A stretch of DNA of 64,000 bases from WHSW01 sp963705955 (GTDB lineage Bacteria; Actinomycetota; Thermoleophilia; Solirubrobacterales; 70-9). Of this stretch, positions 8,533 to 17,772 are shown in pieces (within the stretch, counting starts at the first letter, position 1; every line of letters begins with the position of its first letter). The stretch lies in assembly GCA_963705955.1 (NCBI GenBank), contig CAVPLH010000010.1, positions 62,001 to 126,000 on the forward strand. The letters are read 5' to 3'. The position numbers and the translations under genes were made by a program. The notes under the pieces were generated by a model. That model saw only the letters and a program-made list of their open reading frames with translations, did no database searches and had not been told where the DNA came from.

Positions 8533-9297
8533 TCAACCCTCGCGTTTGACCTGCGAGCCGCCGACGATCGCGTCCGAGCCGTCCTCGAAACGCACCCAGG
8601 CCTTGTTGCCACCGTCGTAGTCGGGTGCCCAGAGCACGAGCGTCGCGGGCTCGCGCTCGGCGGCGTCCGCCGGCCCGACCGAGCACCGATCCGAGCCCTC
8701 CTCGTCGAGCCCCCGCCAGATGCGAACGAACGGGTTCTGCTCCCACTCGGCTCCGATCGTCGACGGCTCACGGTGGCCGGGGTGGATCCGGGTAGCGGGG
8801 TCGAGCGTCATCAGCTTCTCCATCACCGATGACTTCAAGTCGGCGAAGCCGGTCGCCCCCGGCGCCCGCGTGCCGCCGACGGTGCCCTTGAAGATCACGT
8901 CGGCGGTCAGGCAGTCGCTGTCGCCGAAAAGCAGCGCGCAGTGGTCGGCGCAGTGGCCGGGGGTGTGGATCACCCGGATCTCGAGATCTCCGCTGCGGAT
9001 CACTTCGCCGTCGACGAAGGTCTCGTCGACCTTCGCGTCGACCAGCTTCTCGGTCAGCTCGTGGGCGACGATCGGGACCCCGAAGCGGTCCGCGAGCTCA
9101 CGGGCGCCGACGACGTGGTCGTAGTGGTGATGGGTGAGCAGCAGGTGGGTGATCTCGGTGTCTTCTCGCTCGGCCCGCTCGGCGAGCGGGTCGGTCACCG
9201 AGTTCGAGTCGACCAGCACGCCGCTGCCGCCCGGCTCGTCGACCACCAGATACGCGTTCGACAGCCAATCTTGCTGTTCGACTCTCTGCAGGATCAC
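8533..9297 (-). CDS. MBL-fold metallo-hydrolase (glyoxalase II-like)
   Basis: The product has 254 residues with the metallo-beta-lactamase metal motif LLLTHHHYDH, then IHTPGHCADHC, DCLTADVIFKGT (bridging Asp) and IHPGHREPS, so the binuclear zinc site is complete. About 50 extra residues follow the core. GTG 9297 has a GAGAGGAGG site. It starts 22 bases after the alcohol dehydrogenase stop, so the two genes form an operon. A dehydrogenase plus MBL hydrolase pair is known in actinomycetes for thiol-dependent formaldehyde oxidation (for example the Rv2259-Rv2260 arrangement); hydrolysis of an S-formyl thioester is therefore a reasonable inference. Confidence 0.88.
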   Translation of the reverse strand: MILQRVEQQDWLSNAYLVVDEPGGSGVLVDSNSVTDPLAERAEREDTEITHLLLTHHHYDHVVGARELADRFGVPIVAHELTEKLVDAKVDETFVDGEVIRSGDLEIRVIHTPGHCADHCALLFGDSDCLTADVIFKGTVGGTRAPGATGFADLKSSVMEKLMTLDPATRIHPGHREPSTIGAEWEQNPFVRIWRGLDEEGSDRCSVGPADAAEREPATLVLWAPDYDGGNKAWVRFEDGSDAIVGGSQVKREG

Positions 9298-9319
9298 TCT
9301 CGCCTCCTCTCGCCGTTTG

Positions 9320-10426
9320 TCAGTTGAACGTGATCACGCTGCGAATCCCGTCCTGGGCCTCCATCAGCTCGAAGCCGCGATTGACCTCGTCGAGCGTGAT
9401 CCGGTGTGAGATGAACGCATCGACGTCGATATCGCCGGCCAGGTAGCGGTCGACCAACTGCGGGACGCCGTCACGTCCCTTGACGCCACCGAACGACGAC
9501 CCGGCGACCCGGCGCCCGGTGATCAAGAAGCGGGGGATGATGTCGAGAGTCTCGCCCTTGCCGGCGACTCCCGCGATCGTTGCCAGGCCCCAGCCCATCC
9601 GCGCCGACTCGACCGCTTGGCGCATCACGGCGACGTTCCCGGTCGCCTCGAACGTGTAGTCGGCGCCGAATCCGTCGGTCTCGGCGACGATCCGCTCGAC
9701 GACGCCCTCACCGCCGATCATCGTCTCAGTGGCGCCCTGTCCCTTGGCGAGCTCCAGTCGATCCTCGGAGAGGTCTACGCAGATGATCCGCTCGGCGCCC
9801 TGGAGTCGGCACCCGGCGACGGCGCCGAGGCCCACCATCCCGGCGCCGAACACGACGCAGGTCGAGCCTTCGCGGACCCTGGCGGTGTTGATCGCCGCGC
9901 CGAGCCCGGTCGAGAGACCGCACGCGAACAGACAGGCGCGGTCGAGCGGCGCCTCGGGATCCACCTTCGCCAGGGCGATCTCCGGCATCACCGTGTACTC
10001 GGCGAAGGTCGAGGTGCCCATGAAGTGGCGGATCTCCTCACCGTCGCGCTTGATCCGGGTCGTCCCGTCGGGAAGGTAGCCCTTGTTCTGCTGCTCGCGG
10101 ATCGCGAGGCAGAGGTTGGTCCGCTCGTCGCGGCAATGAACGCACTCGCCGCATTGCGGTGAGAACAGGGTGACGACGTGGTCGCCGACCGCGAGCGAAT
10201 CGACACCGGGCCCGACCGCCTCGACTACGCCGGCGCCCTCGTGGCCGAGCACCGTGGGCGCGTACCCCGAGGGGTCGACACCCGACGCGGTATAGAGGTC
10301 GGTATGGCAGACCCCGCAGGCCTCGAGGCGGACGAGCGCCTCGCCCTGCCGCGGCTCGTCGAGGTCGACGTCGCCGACCACCAACGGCTCGCCGAATTCC
10401 TCCAGGACCGCCGCCCGCATCTTCAT
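9320..10426 (-). CDS. Class III-type zinc alcohol dehydrogenase (formaldehyde/thiol-adduct dehydrogenase)
   Basis: A medium-chain dehydrogenase of about 368 residues. It shows catalytic zinc ligands CGVCHTD and GHEGAGVVE, the structural zinc cluster CGECVHCRDERTNLC, and the class III signature FMGTSTFAEYTV followed by CGLSTGLGAAINTA. The NAD-binding segment is FGAGMVGLGAVAG. Class III enzymes oxidise S-hydroxymethyl adducts of glutathione or mycothiol; in an actinomycete mycothiol is the likely partner, but that is inference. ATG 10426 is chosen; TTG 10432 and ATG 10420 are in frame nearby. First gene of the pair with the MBL hydrolase. Confidence 0.88.
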   Translation of the reverse strand: MKMRAAVLEEFGEPLVVGDVDLDEPRQGEALVRLEACGVCHTDLYTASGVDPSGYAPTVLGHEGAGVVEAVGPGVDSLAVGDHVVTLFSPQCGECVHCRDERTNLCLAIREQQNKGYLPDGTTRIKRDGEEIRHFMGTSTFAEYTVMPEIALAKVDPEAPLDRACLFACGLSTGLGAAINTARVREGSTCVVFGAGMVGLGAVAGCRLQGAERIICVDLSEDRLELAKGQGATETMIGGEGVVERIVAETDGFGADYTFEATGNVAVMRQAVESARMGWGLATIAGVAGKGETLDIIPRFLITGRRVAGSSFGGVKGRDGVPQLVDRYLAGDIDVDAFISHRITLDEVNRGFELMEAQDGIRSVITFN

Positions 10427-10510
10427 CCGCAATCTCTCTCCCCGTATCGTGGAGCGGCGATCGTATTTCCCAGGCCCGCCGATTGCCGTCTGATCGGCGA
10501 CAATCCCCGC

Positions 10511-10583
10511 GGGCGGTTAGCTCAGTTGGGAGAGCACTTCCCTTACAAGGAAGGGGTCGCCGGTTCGAGTCCGGCACCGCCCA
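10511..10583 (+). tRNA. tRNA-Val (anticodon TAC)
   Basis: The 73-nt cloverleaf has acceptor GGGCGGT (10511-10517) pairing with ACCGCCC (10576-10582) and discriminator A. The D-loop is TAGCTCAGTTGGGAGAGC. The anticodon stem CTTCC/GGAAG encloses CTTACAA, and the T-arm is GCCGGTTCGAGTCCGGC. CCA is not encoded. Confidence 0.95.
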
Positions 10584-10662
10584 TCGTCGTCTCGTACGGA
10601 GTTGCTTGACTCCGGTCGATGCGATGGAATAGGACCGAGATCGCTCGGAGAAGGGAGACCAG

Positions 10663-11070
10663 TTGAGGTGTTCACGGTTTGCGGTGGTCGGAGTCGTCCT
10701 CGCGCTGGCGATCGGCGCCGCGGGTTGCGGCGGGGATGACGAGACGAGCTCCGCCGCCGGCTCCGCCGGCGCCTCCGCCGGCCAACCGGTGGACCCGCAG
10801 CTGGCCGACCTGGCGGAGTCGCTCGAGGGCGAGGGCCTCGACGTGGCGCCGCTTCCGACGTCGTCCCTGGACGGGGCGAAGGCCGGAGTCGAGATCAGCG
10901 GCAGCCAGAGCGGCACAGCCCGGATCTTCTCCTCGAAGGCCGAGGCGCAGGCCTACGCCGAGAAGGTCGCGAAGCAGTCCGATCAGAAGACGAACGTCGT
11001 CGTCTACGCCGTCTTCGAGGGCCCGACCCAGCAGGAGGCAGACGCCTTCGCCCACACCTACGAGGGCTGA
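10663..11070 (+). CDS. Small secreted lipoprotein
   Basis: The product has 135 residues. TTG 10663 follows GGGAG at good spacing. The N-terminus is a lipoprotein signal with lipobox GAAGC at about residue 22, then a Gly/Ser/Ala-rich linker, then a compact domain (ARIFSSKAEAQAYAEKVAKQ, VVVYAVFEG). I do not recognise the family. Predicted to be anchored to the outer face of the membrane after Lgt and LspA processing. It follows tRNA-Val directly and is probably monocistronic. Confidence 0.75.
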   Translation: MRCSRFAVVGVVLALAIGAAGCGGDDETSSAAGSAGASAGQPVDPQLADLAESLEGEGLDVAPLPTSSLDGAKAGVEISGSQSGTARIFSSKAEAQAYAEKVAKQSDQKTNVVVYAVFEGPTQQEADAFAHTYEG

Positions 11071-11161
11071 TCGGCCGAGCCCGAGCATTCCGGCTTCGCC
11101 TCGGACCCGGCCGGACGTCCGCACGTGTCAGGGGCTTCCCGCACGGGTAGGCTGCCGACCG

Positions 11162-11449
11162 ATGAGCAAGCTCCTCTTCGTCCCGTTCAGCATCGTCAGC
11201 GGCCTGATCGCCGGATTCGCAGCGAGAAGGCTGTTCGACGCCCTCTGGGGCCTCGTCGACGAGGAGGAGCCGCCGGCGTCCGAGGACCGCGACACGAACT
11301 GGCCGAAGCTGACCGCGGCGCTCGCGCTCGAAGGAGCCGTGTTTCGGGTCACCAGCGGTGTCGTCGACCGAGCCGCGCGGCTGAGCTTCTACCGCGCCAC
11401 CGGCGCCTGGCCGGGCGAGCAGGCCCCCGAGCCGACCGACGACAGCTAG
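11162..11449 (+). CDS. DUF4235 small membrane protein
   Basis: The product has 95 residues. The N-terminal hydrophobic stretch with GLIAGFAARRLFDALWGLVD and the later LAAALALEGAVFRVTSGVVDR segment are typical of actinobacterial DUF4235 proteins, whose function is unknown. Its stop codon shares three bases with that of the convergent hydrolase gene (CTAG at 11446-11449), so the two transcripts must overlap or terminate inside the neighbouring gene. Confidence 0.8.
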   Translation: MSKLLFVPFSIVSGLIAGFAARRLFDALWGLVDEEEPPASEDRDTNWPKLTAALALEGAVFRVTSGVVDRAARLSFYRATGAWPGEQAPEPTDDS

Positions 11450-12244
11450 GGCTGGGCGAGCGCCTCGCCGGACGGCACGGCCGCCTCGGAGCTCGACTCG
11501 AGCAGCAGCGCCGCGACCCGCTCCGGATCGTCCCAGGTCGGTGTGTGGGCGAGCCCTTCGAGGACCAGATAGCGGCTGCCGGGCGGCATCCGCTCGCGCC
11601 TCGGCGGCGCGACGAGCCGGTCCTTCGAGCCCCAGGCGATCGTCGTCGGCACGGTCGGCCCGTCGGGCGGCTCGTAGACGTGCGACCGCATCTGTGCGTT
11701 GGCCGCGTCGTAGCCCGGCGCGTCGAGCCAGTCGGCGACCAGTCCCCTGGCTTCCCGGGGGCTGAGCAGCTCCGGATGGGCGACGGTCCCGCCGAGGAAC
11801 GACGCGCGGGCTCGCGCCGAGCCGAGCACCCCAAAGAGCGCGGGCCGCAGTCGCCGCGCCCAGCGGTGGAGGTCGTGGCGTCGCGGGCCCAGCGGCGCGC
11901 GCCACAAACCGGCCGGTGAGATCGCGCAGACCGACGCCGCGCGCCCCTGCTTCGCGATCTCGAGCGCCGCCCAGGCACCGAGCGAGTTGCCCGCCAGGTG
12001 CGGTCGCTCGAATCCCGAGCCCGGCGCACAGCTCGCTGACCGCGGCGCCGAGATTGGCGGCGCTCGCGGCGATCCCGTCGGAAAGCTCGGGCGAGTCCCC
12101 GAATCCGGGCAGGTCGACGGCGATCACGTCGCGCTGCGCTGCGAGCAGCCCGATCACGGGGCTCCAGATCCGCTTCGTGCCGCCGAGCCCGTGGATCAGA
12201 ACGAGAGGATCGCCGCTTCCGCGTCGCTCGTAGGCGAGCTCCAT
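11446..12244 (-). CDS. Alpha/beta hydrolase, frameshifted
   Basis: The N-terminal part (MELAYERRGSGDPLVLIHGL, VIAVDLPGFGDSP) and the C-terminal part (TIAWGSKDRLV acid loop, GLAHTPTWDDPE histidine) lie in different frames. Removing one base near 12015 joins them through FERPHLAGNSLGAWAALEIA, which holds the nucleophile elbow GNSLG, so a complete Ser-Asp-His triad is recovered. ATG 12244 follows a GGGGGG run. It overlaps the 3' end of the upstream cyclopropane synthase gene by 49 bases. Last gene of a four-gene lipid-modification operon; substrate unknown, possibly a lipid ester. Confidence 0.75.
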
Positions 12245-13440
12245 CGCGGTTCCCCCCCTCGCCATCCCGGCTTGCCGAGGACCATCTGCACGTCGCGGAT
12301 CCGCCGCTCCAGGAAGCCGCCCTGCGAAGACGCGAGGTAGAAGTTCCAAAGCCGGCTGAAGCGCTCGTCGTAGCCGAGCTCGAGCAGCCGCGCGCGGGCG
12401 TCGTTGAATCGGCTCCGCCAGAGCTCGAGCGTGCGCGCGTAGTGGCTGCTGATGTCCTCCTCGAAGGCGACGCTCATCCCGTTTCGCGCCGCGAGGCCGG
12501 TGATCAACCCGAGCGACGGCAGGCAACCGCCCGGGAAGATGTGCTTGTTGGAGAAGCTCCGCGACGCCTTCTCGACCTCGTAGAGCTCGTCGCCGATCAG
12601 GATCGCCTGCAGGAACATCGCGCCGCCGTCGCGGGTCAGCTGCGAGCACTTGGCGAAGAACTCGCCGAAGTACTGCCAGCCGACCGCCTCGATCATCTCG
12701 ACGGAGACGAGCTTGTCGTAGCGCCCTTCGAGGTCGCGGTAGTCCTCGCGCAGCACCTCGACCCTGTCGGTGAGGCCGGCGTCGCGTACGAGCTCGACCG
12801 CGTAGTCGTGCTGCCGGCGCGAGATCGTCGTCGTCGTCACCCGGCAGTCGCGGGTCGAGGCGGCGTGAACCGCGAGGCCGCCCCACCCGGTCCCGATCTC
12901 GAGCAGATGGTCGTCGGGCCCGAGGTCGAGCGCCGAGCAGATGCGCTCGAGCTTCGCCAGCTGGGCGTCCTCGAGGGTCGCGTCCCAGTCGGGGAAGTAG
13001 GCGCACGAGTACATCAGGCGCGGGTCCAGAAACGCCTCGAAGAGGCGGTTGCCGAGGTCGTAGTGGGCCGAGATGTTGCGCTGCGCACCGCGGCGGGTGT
13101 TGCGCGGAACGAGTGACGCCGCGCGCTGGATCGGGCCGATCAGGGGATGCGCGAGACGCCGCAGGCGGTCGAAGCCCCCGAGGTTGCGGCAGGCGATCCG
13201 CGCCAGCGCGACGAGGTCGTCGGTGGTCCAGAGGCCGTCGACGTAGCCCTCTCCGAGCCCGGTGCTTCCACGCAGCACCCAGGAGTAGGCGCGCTGGTCG
13301 CGAATCTCGACCCGGGCGACGAGCGGGGCGGCGGGCGGCCCGAAGGAGAACCGGCGATCGCCCTCGTAGAGCTCGAGCCGTCCGCCTCGGAGGCGGGCGA
13401 GAGCTCGCAGGACCGTGGCGCGGGCGAGCCGACCGATCAC
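12196..13440 (-). CDS. Cyclopropane-fatty-acyl-phospholipid synthase family methyltransferase
   Basis: The product has 414 residues. The CFA family transfers a methylene or methyl group from SAM to the double bond of phospholipid acyl chains. Motifs: an N-terminal SCP2-like region, NISAHYDLGNRLFEAFLD, MYSCAYF, the SAM site LLEIGTGWGGLAVHAA, EMIEAVG, HIFPGGCLPS and the C-terminal LYLASSQGGF-like FYLASSQGGF. GTG 13440 overlaps the DUF1365 stop by four bases (GTGA), so translation is coupled. The C-terminus reads past the hydrolase start through a G7 run; a homopolymer error there could change the last ~17 residues. Confidence 0.92.
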   Translation of the reverse strand: MIGRLARATVLRALARLRGGRLELYEGDRRFSFGPPAAPLVARVEIRDQRAYSWVLRGSTGLGEGYVDGLWTTDDLVALARIACRNLGGFDRLRRLAHPLIGPIQRAASLVPRNTRRGAQRNISAHYDLGNRLFEAFLDPRLMYSCAYFPDWDATLEDAQLAKLERICSALDLGPDDHLLEIGTGWGGLAVHAASTRDCRVTTTTISRRQHDYAVELVRDAGLTDRVEVLREDYRDLEGRYDKLVSVEMIEAVGWQYFGEFFAKCSQLTRDGGAMFLQAILIGDELYEVEKASRSFSNKHIFPGGCLPSLGLITGLAARNGMSVAFEEDISSHYARTLELWRSRFNDARARLLELGYDERFSRLWNFYLASSQGGFLERRIRDVQMVLGKPGWRGGEPRWSSPTSDAEAAILSF

Positions 13441-14192
13441 CCCGAGCGCTCCGGGTGGGGGTACCAGGCGGCGCCCTTGAGACGCAGCCGCAACGCCTGC
13501 CAGTAGATCCGCGCGACCACCTGCGCGGTGATCGCCGGGTACCGGGTCAGCATCCGCCGTCCGACGCTCGGGGTCAGCTCGCGGCGAGCGAGCGAGAGCG
13601 TCGCCTCGAAGGCGAGGCGGCCGGCGCGGCGACTCGCGATGTGGACCTGCAGGTCCTCGCCCGGAACCGTCGTTCGCCAGTCATAGACGTGATCCATGCC
13701 CATCATCGGAGAGACGTGGAAGTCCTTTTCCAGCCGGGAGGAGATTACCCGCCCGCGCCCGTTCGAGGGTCCCCGGATCACGTACGCGTGCGTCTCCCCC
13801 CAGGGGGTGTTGTGAACCTCGGCGAGCACCGCGTCGACCCCGGCGGCCGCTTCGTCGAAGCAGAAGTAGAAGCTCACCGGGTTGAAGCAGTGACCGAAGT
13901 AGCGGAGGTTGGTCAGCAGGCGGATCGGACCCGCGGGCCTCGTCCCCGTCTCGGCTTCGACGCGGCCCCGGATCACCTCCGCGAGCGGTCCCTCCCCGGC
14001 GTCGATGTGGTCGGAGCGCTTGAACGTCGCGAGGGCCCGGCGTCGCGCCGACCAGCCGGGCAGCGGGTCGAGCACCGCAGGCAGCTCGTCGAGGTCGAGG
14101 TAGGTCATGAAGATCGGGTACTCGAACGAGTGCTCGATCGGAGCGACGCGGCGGTGGCGGATGCGGCCCTCGTAGATCGCCGAGGCGATCAC
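13437..14192 (-). CDS. DUF1365 family protein
   Basis: About 251 residues. The family signature is clear: IYEGRIRHRR at the N-terminus, FEYPIFMTYLDLDEL, LTNLRYFGHCFNPVSFYFCFD, EVHNTPWGETHAYV and KDFHVSPMMGMD. Function is unsettled, but DUF1365 (COG3496) genes sit next to COG2907 oxidoreductases and CFA synthases in many bacteria, including the singlet-oxygen regulon of Rhodobacter, and are tied to membrane-lipid modification. GTG 14192 follows GGAG. The upstream oxidoreductase would end in a GTGA overlap here. Confidence 0.9.
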   Translation of the reverse strand: MIASAIYEGRIRHRRVAPIEHSFEYPIFMTYLDLDELPAVLDPLPGWSARRRALATFKRSDHIDAGEGPLAEVIRGRVEAETGTRPAGPIRLLTNLRYFGHCFNPVSFYFCFDEAAAGVDAVLAEVHNTPWGETHAYVIRGPSNGRGRVISSRLEKDFHVSPMMGMDHVYDWRTTVPGEDLQVHIASRRAGRLAFEATLSLARRELTPSVGRRMLTRYPAITAQVVARIYWQALRLRLKGAAWYPHPERSG

Positions 14193-15484
14193 GCCGCCAG
14201 CTCCAGCGTCGCAGCGGGCGCGGCGCACGCGCTGCGGCGCGAGCAGCGGCGCGCAGGCGCGGTGGGCGCTACAGCAGCCGTCCTCGTGAAAGCCCCAGCC
14301 CCAGTACGCGCCGCAGTAGTGGGTCCGCCGGCGACCGCTGATCTCCCCCCATCTGCGCTGCGCGGCGACGCTCGCGGGCGTGATCTGGGGATGGTCGTAG
14401 CGGTTGCGCTCGATCACGGCGTCGGGGGCGATCCGGTCACCCGCGTTCAGGGTCACGAAGTAGTCGCGCTCGGCGTCGAGTCGCTGCAGGTTGTTCATCC
14501 AGTAGGTGATCGCGGTGCGGCGCGCGGCGTTCGCGTCGAGGTGGAAGTTCCAGCTCGCCCAGGCGCGACGGCGACGCGGCATCATCGAGGCGTCGGTGTG
14601 CAGGACCGCCTCGTTGCTCTGATAGGGAATCGCGCCGAGCACCTCGCGCTCGGCGGTCGACGGATCGGCGATCATCGTCAGCGCCTGATCGGAGTGGGTC
14701 GCGATCACGATCGTCGTCGAAGTACTCGGTTTCACAGCCCTCGGCCTCGACCGCGACGCAGTCGCCGAGGCGCTCGATTCGCTGCACCGGGGCGCCCACC
14801 CTGATCCGGCCTTCGAGCCGCTCGACGAGCCGCTCGACGTAGCTGCGCGAACCGCCCGGGATCGTCCGCCATCGGGGCCGGCCGGTGAGCTGGAGCTGGC
14901 CGTGGTTGGAGAGGAACTCGGCCAGAGAAGCCGAGCGGGAAGTCCCAGATCGAAGCGGAGCCCGCGGACCACACGGCGGCGATCTCGGGTGCGATCGCGC
15001 GCTCGCAGAACCATCGCGAGTAGCCGGAATCGCGCAGGAACTCCCCGACCGTGGGCGTGTCGGTCCGGCCGGCCAGCGGCCGGACCTCGCGGTTGAAGCG
15101 CAGCTGATCGCGGATCAGGCCCCAGAACGCCGGTCGCAGCAGATTCGAGCGCTGGGCGAACAGCCCCCGCCGCGTGTTGGCGAACTCGAACCGTCCGTCG
15201 CGGGAGCAGATCGACATCCCCATCTCGGTCGGCTGGGAGTCGACCCCGAGCTCGTCGAGCAACGCCGTGAAGCGCGGGTAGTTGGGGTGGTTGTGGACGA
15301 TGAACCCGGTGTCGACCCAGATCTCGCCGCGCGGGTCCACGACTCGGATCGTGTTCGTGTGCCCGCCGATTCGCGGCTCGGCCTCGAACACGGTCAGCTC
15401 GTGCCCGGGGTCGAGCAGGTGAGCCGCGGTCAGCCCGGCGACGCCGGTGCCGACCACGGCGACGCTCGGTCGTTCGGTCCGCAT
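14189..15484 (-). CDS. FAD-dependent amine-oxidase-like protein (COG2907), several frameshifts
   Basis: N-terminal FAD site VAVVGTGVAGLTAAHLL, then RIGGHTNTI, GFIVHNHPNYPRF and FPLGF. One base too many near 14925 breaks the frame; on the other side it continues LAEFLSNHGQLQLTGRPRW. Another near 14714 leads on to IVIATHSDQAL, MPRRRRAWASWNFH and THYCGAYWGWGFHEDG. These are all signature motifs of the COG2907 NAD/FAD-binding family. As written, the last frame runs straight into DUF1365 without a stop; the alternative frame ends LELAA-stop inside the GTGA overlap, suggesting one more indel after HEDG. First gene of the operon with DUF1365 and CFA synthase. Confidence 0.8.
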
Positions 15485-15549
15485 GCCCACACCTACGCAG
15501 GTGGGCGCGCGGTCGGATCAGGCGCGGGCGCCGCCGCGCCCGGGCCCGC

Positions 15550-15933
15550 TCAGCCCCAGAGCAGCATCGCGTTCGGATCGTCGGGGTCGACGTTGACGAC
15601 GATCTCGCCGCCGATCTTCTGCTTGTAGCCGTCGACCATCTGCCCGAGGATCTGCTGGCTGAAGGTCGCCGTGTATGGCTCGCCGCCGGTCGGGCGAACC
15701 TCGACCTCGAGCTCGTACTCGACCCCGCCCGAGAGCCGGTCCTCGTTCCCCGTCTCGCGCATCCCCTTGAGGATCGCGGGCTGCTTGACCCCCTGCTGGG
15801 CGATCTTGTTGTTCTTTGCCGCCGTGTCCGCGGCGCCGCCCATGCCGCCCATGCTCGACACGGAGTCGCCGGCGGCCTTCGCCGCCTCCTGCGCCTGCTG
15901 CGCAGCGCCCTTGAACTTGTCCATGAAGCCCAT
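15550..15933 (-). CDS. Hypothetical cytoplasmic protein
   Basis: The product has 127 residues. It opens MGFMDKFKGAAQQAQEAAKA, an amphipathic Ala/Gln helix, then a Gly/Met-rich turn and a beta-rich half with YELEVEVRPTGGEPY and QKIGGEIVVNVDPDDPNAMLLWG. No signal peptide. I recognise the style as a common small actinobacterial protein but know no function. An AGGAGGGG ribosome site precedes ATG 15933. Upstream of the lipid operon on the same strand, about 65 bases away. Confidence 0.75.
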   Translation of the reverse strand: MGFMDKFKGAAQQAQEAAKAAGDSVSSMGGMGGAADTAAKNNKIAQQGVKQPAILKGMRETGNEDRLSGGVEYELEVEVRPTGGEPYTATFSQQILGQMVDGYKQKIGGEIVVNVDPDDPNAMLLWG

Positions 15934-15992
15934 CGTCCGTCCCCTCCTGGTTGCGGTTGCGGCCGCGAGGCTATCGCTACTGTGGCCCGCGG

Positions 15993-17772
15993 ATGATGCG
16001 GCGCCCGCGGCTCAAGCTCGCCCTCGCGTGCGCCGCGGCCGTCCTCGCGACCGTCCCCGCGGCGGCACGGGCGGATGAGAACCCGGCCGAGCAGGCGCCG
16101 TTCGGAGGCGAGCTGCCGCCGCCGCTCGAGCAGCCGTCGTCGAAGCGCGTCGCGCCGCCCGGGTTCTCGCTCTCGGCGATCGACGCGATCGCGGTCGCGA
16201 GGCGGACCGAGACGGTCCGCGACGAGCTCGCCGAGACCCCGACGGCGAGGCCGATGGCGTCGGTCCGCGGCGACCGCTGGCAGGTCGACTACGAGGCCGG
16301 CGGCGAGGTCGTCGCCGTGGTGATACTCGACGGGACCACCGGGGCCGTCGAGGAGGCATGGCGCGACTTCCAGGTCTCGACGCCGCTGGCGCGCGGCTAC
16401 GAGGGGGCGGTCGCCCAGAAGGTCAACGCGCCGTACGTGTGGCTGCCGTTGTGCATCTTGTTCTGTGCCCCGTTCTTCGATCCCCGGCGACCCTTCCGGC
16501 TCCTGCACCTCGACCTGCTGGTGATCGTCGGCCTCGGCCTGTCGCTGCTCTACTTCAACCGGGCGGAGATCACCGCCTCCGTGGCGCTCACCTATCCGGT
16601 GCTCGGCTACTTCCTCGTCCGCGGGCTCGTCGCCGGGCTCTGGCCGCGTGAGCGCGCCGGGCCGCTGGTACCGATCGCCCCGCCGAAGCTGCTCGCGATC
16701 GGCGTCTTCGCTCTCCTCGCCGCGCGGATCGTGCTCAACCTCGTCGATTCGCACGTCATCGACGTCGGCGTCGCCGGCGTGATCGGCGCCGACCGGATCG
16801 CGGCGGGACAGCCTCTCTACGAGGGTGGGTTCTCGCCCGGGCTCGACCTGCGCGGCGACGTCTACGGCCCGTTCAACTACCTCGCCTACCTCCCGTTCGA
16901 GCAGCTCTTCGGCTGGGACGGCGTCTGGGACGCCGACGTCCCGGCGGCGCACGCCGCGGCGATCTGCTTCGACCTGATCTGCGTCGTCGGACTCGTCGCG
17001 CTCGGACGCCGGCTGCGCGAGGGAGCCGAGGGGCGGGCGCTGGGCTGGGCGCTCGGCTTTGCCTGGGTTGCCTGCCCGTGGACGCTCTACACGATGAACG
17101 CGAACGCCAACGACGGGCTGATCGCGGCGCTCGGGATCGGCGCGATGCTCGCCCTGCGGTCGGCGCCGACCCGCGGCGCCCTCCTCGCGCTGGCGTCGGC
17201 GGCCAAGTTCGGCCCCGCCGCCCTCGCGCCGCTGTTCGCGACCGCCGACGGCGAACGGCGCCGGCGCGGCGCTGCTTCTCTTCTCGGCCGCCTTCGCGAT
17301 CGTCGCGATCGCGCTCGTCGTCCCGTTCATCCCCGACGGCGGGCTGCGCGAGCTCTACGACCGCACGCTCGGCTACCAGGCCACCCGCAGCTCGCCGTTC
17401 AGCGTCTGGGGGCAGGCGCCCTCGCTCGAGTTCGCGCAACCCCTCGTCCGGGTCGCCGCCGCAGCGCTCGCGGTCGGCGTCGCCTTCTGGCCGCGGTTCA
17501 AGACGCCGGTCCAGATCGCGGCGCTGGCGCTCGCGGTGACGATCGCGGTGCAGCTGACCGCCACCCACTGGTTCTACTTCTACGTCGTCTGGTTCCTGCC
17601 GTTCGCGTTGATCGCGAGCTTCGCCTCCCAGCGACGGATCGCCGGGCGGGGCTCAAGCGATCGTCGTCCGCAGTTCGCCGAGCTGGGGCGAGCTGACCAC
17701 GACCCGGTCGCCGGGCTTCAGCCAGATGCTCGGGTCGTGGGCGCCGCCGACCCCCGCCGGGGTCCCGGTTGA
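15993..17772 (+). CDS. Multi-pass membrane protein, glycosyltransferase (GT87/DUF2029)-like, frameshifted
   Basis: An N-terminal signal or anchor, then a small PepSY-like domain (VRGDRWQVDYEAGGEVVAVV), followed by many hydrophobic helices (LLVIVGLGLSLLYFN, VALTYPVLGYFLVRGLVAGL, LLAIGVFALLAARIVLNLVD). Luminal or extracellular loops read GLDLRGDVYGPFNYLAYLPFE and NANANDGLIAALG, typical of polyprenyl-phosphate-mannose-dependent transferases. The frame breaks near 17265; skipping one base gives ALLLFSAAFAIVAIALVVPF and LTATHWFYFYVVWFLPFALI. The restored frame runs to 17772 and overlaps the convergent FAH gene, so the true end is uncertain. Confidence 0.7.

Noticed and set aside
12196..12257. A fusion of the CFA synthase and the alpha/beta hydrolase.
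   Set aside because: Only a change in the G7 run would fuse them. Separate start and ribosome site for the hydrolase and the usual CFA C-terminus favour two proteins.
10895..13006. A 703-codon minus-strand frame.
   Set aside because: It contains only the N-terminal piece of the frameshifted hydrolase; the remainder is an Arg/Ala/Pro-rich shadow of the CFA synthase and downstream genes.
13437..17330. A very long minus-strand open frame of about 1,300 codons.
   Set aside because: Only its last parts are real (end of COG2907 and DUF1365). The rest is antisense to the membrane protein and to other genes, kept open by high GC, and joined by frameshifts.
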